Assembly: GCA_023954795.1 (NCBI GenBank)
Contig: JAGSHA010000011.1
Location: 1-26,272 of the forward strand
Direction: 5' to 3'
DNA: 26,272 bases
DNA from: Oceanospirillaceae bacterium
GTDB taxonomy: Bacteria > Pseudomonadota > Gammaproteobacteria > Pseudomonadales > Balneatricaceae
In this document: piece after piece, positions 21,967 to 26,272 of the stretch
Numbering within the stretch: the first letter of the stretch is position 1
Layout of the letters: each line of letters begins with the position of its first letter
Notes under the pieces: generated by a model
The model's input: only the letters and a program-made list of their open reading frames with translations
What the model was told of the DNA's origin: nothing
The model's database searches: none
Made by a program: the position numbers and the translations under genes

Positions 21967-24093
21967 TTAGTCGACTTCGATGACCAGATCCTGTTCCAGT
22001 AACTCTTCAAAGGGTTCGGCTTTTAGGGGGCGGCTGAGGAAGAATCCTTGCACCGTATCGCAGCCCTGCTGACGCAGAATGCTTAATTGTTCCTGGGTTT
22101 CCACACCTTCGGCGATCACGCTCAGGTTCAGGCCTTGTGCCATCAGAATGATCGCCTCGACAATTTTCAGGTCTTGCGGGCTGTTGTCGAGATCATCGAT
22201 AAACGAACGATCGATTTTGATGTTATCGATGGCCAGATTTTTGATGCGGCTGAGGGAGGAATAACCGGTACCAAAGTCATCAATTGAGATGCTGACTCCG
22301 GTGGCGCGAATACTGTTGAGCTGGTTGCTGATCCGGTCCAGATCATCGATGAGCACACCCTCGGTCAGTTCGAGTTCGATATGATCCAGCGAAACATCGT
22401 ATTTGCCGAAAATGGTCGTTAGGGTTTCGATAAAGTCTGGGCGCAGGAAGCTGATGCCGGACAAGTTAACCGCGATGCGCGGCGGCGTCAGCTGGCGGTC
22501 GAGCCAGTTGCGAATCTGCTTAGCGGCAGCTTCCAGTACCCATGCATCCAAACGGGCAATCAGTCCGCTTTGTTCAGCCAGCGGAATAAACTGTGCCGGT
22601 GAGATAAAGCCTTTTTCAGGATGCTCCCAGCGGATAAGCACCTCCGCGGAGATCAGTGCGTTGTCCTTCAGATCAAACAGCGGCTGGAAAACGAGATAAA
22701 AATGATCTGCATCCAGCGCTTTCTGCATCTCCTGCCAAAGCTCAATACTGTGATCGGTCTCGTTCAGTGCGCGTGGATCGTAGAACATCAGATCGCGCTC
22801 TTGTTTCTTCGCCAGATTGACCGTGGACTCTGCGCGTCCAATCAGTTGGAAATCATAACCGCCATCATCCGGGAATACGCTGATACCAAGGCGGCCTGCC
22901 AGCTGAATATGGTTTGCATCCAGCGGAATGGGTTGGGCAATGGTATCGAGCAGATGGCGGCAGATAGCTTCCAGCGATGAGCGATCTTCAATATTGGGCA
23001 ATAGCAGGCCGAATGTATCCTCCGACAATCGGGCAAGAATATCATCAGCGTGCAGCTGGTCATGAACCCGTGAAGCCAGCTCAACCAGCACCTGGTCGCG
23101 GCTCTCACTGCCCATTTCGATCGTGATTTCGTGCAGCAGATCGAGACGAATGACGACGACCGCCAGTTGTTTCTGATCGCGATCATGACGAGCAATCTCT
23201 TTGTTGATCGCCTCGCCCAGTGCCTGACGGTTATGCAGTCGCGTAATGGGGTCAAACGTCTCGAGGAAAACCACTTGCTCCTGAATTTGACGCAGACGTT
23301 GGTTTTCCAATAGATGATCACGGAAAGCCTGCACCGCGCAGGCGATATCACCGACTTCGTCCCGACGTCCGCAGTCTTCGACTTCATGCAGATCAATCTC
23401 TCCTTTGGCCAGTGCATTCATCTGTGAAGCCAGCTGCACGACGGGAGATGTAATATTACGGGCTATCAGGTAACTGGCGATCAGCGCAAAAAACAGTACC
23501 AGCAAGGTGATACTCATGTAGGTATAAGCGCGAGATTGGTAGATCGGTTTCAGGTCATCCAGATAGATACCTGAACCTAAAATAAGACCGGTTCCGGGGA
23601 TCAGTTCAGCGTACCCCAGTTTAGGGATCGCCGGACCGCCTTCGGGTTTAGGCCACAAAAACTCCCAGAAAACAGCCCCGTCTTCTTTTACGCCTGCAAT
23701 CATATCGCGGACGATATACTTTCCTTGTTCATCTTGCAGCTCAATCTGATTTTTACCAATCAGATCGGGGGCAACGGGGTGTGCGACAGTGATGCCTTGC
23801 AGGTCGTGCAGATAGAGGTATTCGTTGCCGGAAAAGCGGGTGGCGTTGATCAGCTCTTGCAGTTGACGATCAAACTGTTGCTGGGAGACTGTACCGTTCT
23901 TAAGGTGCTCATCGAGCGCCATAATTTGGCTGCGACCGGCCTGCACGACACTCTGTACGCGTGCTTTACGGTTGTCGAGAATATCTTGCTGATTGAAGCG
24001 ATACGCAAGGCTGGCGGTAATCAATGTGCCACAGACTAATATGAGCACCAGCAGGAATAGTTTGCGGTGGATCTTGATATCGCTAAGACGCAT
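21967..24093 (-). CDS. Membrane Cache-HAMP-GGDEF-EAL protein, probable c-di-GMP phosphodiesterase
   Basis: A 708-residue signalling protein. Transmembrane helix 1 (about 11-31) is followed by a single Cache domain (about 35-185, with FSGNEYLYLHDLQGITVAHP), helix 2 (about 192-211) and HAMP (about 212-263). A GGDEF domain (about 275-440) is degenerate: SEDTF replaces GGDEF at 357-361. The EAL domain (about 450-700) keeps catalytic features: Glu in AEVLIRWEHP (EVL instead of EAL), VNLSG, LTEG, DDFGTG (605-610), Lys in IKIDRS and AEGVE (661-665). Likely it hydrolyses c-di-GMP in response to a small ligand, and the GGDEF domain is regulatory or inert. Target process is unknown; pili and adhesin genes in the window are plausible but unproven outputs. 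Confidence 0.92.
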   Translation of the reverse strand: MRLSDIKIHRKLFLLVLILVCGTLITASLAYRFNQQDILDNRKARVQSVVQAGRSQIMALDEHLKNGTVSQQQFDRQLQELINATRFSGNEYLYLHDLQGITVAHPVAPDLIGKNQIELQDEQGKYIVRDMIAGVKEDGAVFWEFLWPKPEGGPAIPKLGYAELIPGTGLILGSGIYLDDLKPIYQSRAYTYMSITLLVLFFALIASYLIARNITSPVVQLASQMNALAKGEIDLHEVEDCGRRDEVGDIACAVQAFRDHLLENQRLRQIQEQVVFLETFDPITRLHNRQALGEAINKEIARHDRDQKQLAVVVIRLDLLHEITIEMGSESRDQVLVELASRVHDQLHADDILARLSEDTFGLLLPNIEDRSSLEAICRHLLDTIAQPIPLDANHIQLAGRLGISVFPDDGGYDFQLIGRAESTVNLAKKQERDLMFYDPRALNETDHSIELWQEMQKALDADHFYLVFQPLFDLKDNALISAEVLIRWEHPEKGFISPAQFIPLAEQSGLIARLDAWVLEAAAKQIRNWLDRQLTPPRIAVNLSGISFLRPDFIETLTTIFGKYDVSLDHIELELTEGVLIDDLDRISNQLNSIRATGVSISIDDFGTGYSSLSRIKNLAIDNIKIDRSFIDDLDNSPQDLKIVEAIILMAQGLNLSVIAEGVETQEQLSILRQQGCDTVQGFFLSRPLKAEPFEELLEQDLVIEVD

Positions 24094-24172
24094 AGTCAGC
24101 CAGAGTAGAATTTGGTTTATTGATTTCTATAGGTTAGCGAGCTAAGTGTCAAATTCTTAAGGATTTTAGACG

Positions 24173-24198
24173 AAAAAAAAGCACCCGAAGGTGCTTTT
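24173..24198 (-). terminator. Intrinsic terminator of metK
   Basis: On the minus strand GCACC-TTCG-GGTGC (24194-24181) is followed directly by eight Ts (24180-24173). This is a textbook rho-independent terminator with a stable TTCG tetraloop, 22 bases after the metK stop. The plus-strand reading also ends in TTTT. Confidence 0.93.
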
Positions 24199-24215
24199 CC
24201 TGAACAGCTAACCGA

Positions 24216-25406
24216 TTACAGGCCAGCCGCTGCGCGCAACTCGTCTGCTTTGTCGGTGCGTTCCCACGTGAAAGCGGTAAAGGTATCGTTACCCACCGTC
24301 ATTTCGTAAGGGTCGCGACCAAAGTGGCCGTAGGCCGCGGTTGCTTTGTACATTGGGTGCAACAGATCCAGCATCTTAGTGATTGCGTATGGACGCAGAT
24401 CAAAGTGCTCATGTACCAGCTGGATGATCTTATCGTCAGCGATCTTGCCCGTGCCAAAGGTGTTGATGGACACGGAGGTTGGTTCCGCTACACCAATCGC
24501 GTAGGACACCTGAATCTCACAACGATCTGCCAGACCGGCAGCAACGAGGTTCTTTGCCACGTAACGACCGGCATATGCCGCAGAGCGGTCAACCTTGGAT
24601 GGGTCTTTACCGGAGAAAGCACCGCCGCCGTGACGCGCCATACCACCGTAGGTATCTACGATGATCTTACGCCCGGTCAGACCACAGTCACCTACTGGAC
24701 CACCAATAACAAAGTTACCGGTTGGGTTGATGTGGAATTGCGTCTCGTTGTTGATCCACTCAGCAGGCAGCGTATGTTTGATGACCAGTTCCATCATCGC
24801 TTCACGCAGGTCGCTCAGTTTTACATCCGGGTCGTGCTGTGTAGACAGCACAACCGCATCGATGCCAACCGGCTTGCCGTTTTCGTAACGGAAGGTCAGC
24901 TGAGATTTAGCGTCCGGACGCAACCAAGGCAACAAGCCAGATTTACGCGCTTCTGCCTGACGCTCGACCAAACGGTGGGCATAGCAGATCGGTGCTGGCA
25001 TCAGAACATCGGTGTCGTTCGATGCATAGCCAAACATCAGACCCTGATCGCCCGCACCCTGATCTTCAGGACGGGAGCGGTCAACACCCTGTGCAATATC
25101 CACAGACTGTTTGCCGATGATGTTGATTACGCCACAGGTTTCACCGTCGTAACCAACGTCAGAGGAGGTGTAACCGATGTCGCAGATCACTTTACGTGCC
25201 AGATCTTCCAGATCAATCCACGCAGACGTGCTGATCTCACCGGAGATGATTGCTACACCGGTTTTAACCATCGTTTCGCAGGCAACGCGTGCATATTTGT
25301 CTTCAGCGATGATCGCATCAAGCACTGCATCAGAGATCTGATCCGCAATCTTATCCGGATGACCTTCGGACACGGATTCGGAAGTGAATAAGCCGTATTC
25401 GCTCAT
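24216..25406 (-). CDS. metK: S-adenosylmethionine synthetase
   Basis: MetK makes SAM from methionine and ATP. The protein has 396 residues. FTSESVSEGHPDKIADQISDAVLD opens the N-terminal domain, the hexapeptide signature GAGDQGLMFGYA is at 117-128, and the P-loop-like GGGAFSGKDPSKVDRS lies near 265. All are intact. It is transcribed alone, between a strong terminator and the 307-base region shared with transketolase. GAGG lies 13 bases before the ATG, an unusually long spacing, so the ribosome-binding site is weak. MetK supplies SAM for MetW-like and RsmE-type enzymes in this window in a general sense only. Confidence 0.98.
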   Translation of the reverse strand: MSEYGLFTSESVSEGHPDKIADQISDAVLDAIIAEDKYARVACETMVKTGVAIISGEISTSAWIDLEDLARKVICDIGYTSSDVGYDGETCGVINIIGKQSVDIAQGVDRSRPEDQGAGDQGLMFGYASNDTDVLMPAPICYAHRLVERQAEARKSGLLPWLRPDAKSQLTFRYENGKPVGIDAVVLSTQHDPDVKLSDLREAMMELVIKHTLPAEWINNETQFHINPTGNFVIGGPVGDCGLTGRKIIVDTYGGMARHGGGAFSGKDPSKVDRSAAYAGRYVAKNLVAAGLADRCEIQVSYAIGVAEPTSVSINTFGTGKIADDKIIQLVHEHFDLRPYAITKMLDLLHPMYKATAAYGHFGRDPYEMTVGNDTFTAFTWERTDKADELRAAAGL

Positions 25407-25444
25407 TTCAGCTAAGTATCCTCATCAATTTAGGGGGTAAATCT

Positions 25445-25480
25445 GAGTTGCTGGGACCTTTCTGTGAAGGTGGCAAACTC
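25445..25480 (-). promoter_or_regulatory. Two-tier hairpin in the metK leader
   Basis: In minus-strand RNA an outer stem GAGTT(T)GC/GCAACTC (25480-25473 with 25451-25445, one bulge) encloses an inner stem ACCTT/AAGGT (25471-25467 with 25460-25456, 6-base loop). It lies 39-74 bases upstream of the metK start. It does not match a SAM riboswitch class I can recognise. Confidence 0.45.
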
Positions 25481-25639
25481 GATCGAACGGTAATTTGGAG
25501 CACATTTTATCCATCTATCTGAACAATTGCATGATTTACACCACGGTTTTTCATGAATTTTTCATACTTCTATATGAAATTGACTCATTTTTTGCGAAAA
25601 CATCGATTTCTTATTTGAAGCGAGTACCTATCTGCGAGA

Positions 25640-25683
25640 AAATTACGCCTTCAAAAATTTTGGATCTTATCCTTCCGTAATTT
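25640..25683 (+). promoter_or_regulatory. 8-base inverted repeat in the tkt leader
   Basis: AAATTACG (25640-25647) and CGTAATTT (25676-25683) form a perfect inverted repeat around a 28-base spacer that contains the small palindrome CAAAAATTTTG. It lies 31-74 bases upstream of the tkt start and overlaps one -10 candidate. An operator or leader hairpin is possible. Confidence 0.35.
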
Positions 25684-25713
25684 ATTGGGTTCAACCCCCC
25701 AGGAGCAGATTGA

Positions 25714-26272
25714 ATGTCCTCTCGCAGAGAACTGGCCAACGCAATTCGTGCGTTGAGCATGGACGCGGTTCAGAAAGCTAAATCCGGTCACCCGGGTGCC
25801 CCTATGGGCATGGCGGATATCGCCGAGGTGCTCTGGAATGATTTTCTGAAACACAACCCGACCAACCCAATGTGGTTTGATCGCGACCGTTTCGTGCTGT
25901 CTAACGGTCACGGTTCCATGCTGATTTACTCTCTGCTGCACCTGAGCGGCTATGACGTATCTATCGATGATCTGAAGAACTTCCGTCAGCTGCACGCGAA
26001 AACCGCAGGTCACCCTGAGTACGGTTACTGCCCGGGCGTTGAAACAACCACTGGTCCATTGGGTCAGGGCATCAGCAACGCCATTGGTATGGCAGCGGCG
26101 GAGAAAATTCTGGCGGCGCAGTTTAACCGTGAAGGTCATGACATCATCGACCATCACACTTACACCTTCCTGGGCGATGGCTGCATGATGGAGGGTATCT
26201 CCCATGAAGCATGCTCTCTGGCTGGGACCTTGGGTCTGGGTAAGCTGGTTGCGTTCTGGGATGACAATGGTA
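25714..26272 (+). CDS. tkt: Transketolase, N-terminal part (gene runs off the window)
   Basis: The first 186 codons of a transketolase, which transfers two-carbon units in the pentose phosphate pathway using thiamine diphosphate. His26 in KSGHPGAPMG, His66 in LSNGHGSMLIYSLLHL, the loop TTTGPLGQGISNAIGMA and the TPP motif start GDGCMMEG (154-161) are all present. AGGAG lies eight bases before the ATG at 25714. The rest of the protein, about 475 residues in the family, lies beyond the window. It diverges from metK, a pairing also close to that in Pseudomonas. Confidence 0.96.
   Translation, partial: MSSRRELANAIRALSMDAVQKAKSGHPGAPMGMADIAEVLWNDFLKHNPTNPMWFDRDRFVLSNGHGSMLIYSLLHLSGYDVSIDDLKNFRQLHAKTAGHPEYGYCPGVETTTGPLGQGISNAIGMAAAEKILAAQFNREGHDIIDHHTYTFLGDGCMMEGISHEACSLAGTLGLGKLVAFWDDNG

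Larger units (their letters stand above)
25407..25713. promoter_or_regulatory. metK / tkt divergent regulatory region
   Basis: This is the only stretch over 300 bases without a gene, and it is AT-rich. It holds a candidate metK -10 (TAAAAT on the minus strand, 25509-25504) and a structured element in the metK leader. There is an 11-base-period direct repeat TTTTTCAT (25547-25554, 25558-25565) and a palindrome TTTCATA/TATGAAA (25560-25566, 25573-25579). Two weak tkt promoter candidates are TTGACT (25580-25585) and TTGAAG-17-GAAAAT (25615-25643). No convincing small ORF is seen. Confidence 0.6.

Noticed and set aside
24324..25391. 355-codon open frame on the plus strand
   Set aside because: It lies wholly antisense to metK, has no recognisable domain and is explained by metK codon bias.
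25407..25500. Known SAM riboswitch upstream of metK
   Set aside because: A hairpin exists, but I cannot match the conserved core of any SAM or SAH riboswitch class.
25651..26205. 184-codon open frame on the minus strand
   Set aside because: Antisense to the clear transketolase N-terminus; a shadow frame.
1..26272. CRISPR arrays, tRNA or rRNA genes
   Set aside because: No regularly spaced repeats and no tRNA- or rRNA-like sequence were recognised by reading.

Overview
This window looks like core chromosome of a marine-type gammaproteobacterium, probably Oceanospirillales or a relative of Pseudomonas. The evidence is gene order: yggS-proC-yggT-yggU-metX-metW-DUF4426-rdgB-hemW diverging from pilT-pilU, and gshB-tonB-yqgE-ruvX-pyrR-pyrB-pyrC'. 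Both blocks resemble the Pseudomonas arrangement, including the catalytically degenerate PyrC'. I cannot name the species. I see no rRNA, tRNA, CRISPR array or transposase.

Layout. Positions 1-5745 (minus strand) hold a nine-gene housekeeping operon for PLP homeostasis, proline, methionine, nucleotide-pool cleaning and heme chaperoning. Positions 5834-8063 (plus) hold the twitching-motility ATPases pilT and pilU. Positions 8126-15135 (minus) are an accessory block: a type I secretion ABC transporter, a 593-residue putative secreted adhesin-like protein, an OmpR/PhoB-type response regulator, a stand-alone cyclic-nucleotide-binding-fold protein, and a histidine kinase whose periplasmic sensor is an NMT1/THI5-type substrate-binding domain. 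Positions 15311-21080 (minus) are gshB through pyrC'. Positions 21211-24093 (minus) hold rsmE and a Cache-HAMP-GGDEF-EAL protein. metK (minus) and the start of transketolase (plus) diverge from a 307-base AT-rich regulatory region at 25407-25713.

The accessory block is the most interesting part. The kinase, cNMP protein and regulator form one transcription unit. The regulator is followed by two target-like genes. Upstream of each target, and not upstream of the kinase, lie tandem 10-base direct repeats: a perfect TTTCTGACAT pair before the adhesin-like gene, and three CTGA-centred copies before the ABC gene. Two 10-base-spaced half-sites are what an OmpR-family dimer normally binds. I therefore infer a ligand-sensing circuit (NMT1-type kinase, cNMP protein, regulator) that switches on a secreted surface protein and its exporter. 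The leader of the ABC gene also carries three alternating copies of a heptamer that could form mutually exclusive hairpins, one reaching the start codon. A 148-base element with 24-base terminal inverted repeats abuts the three-copy site.

All functions are read from motifs and gene order only; no database search was possible.
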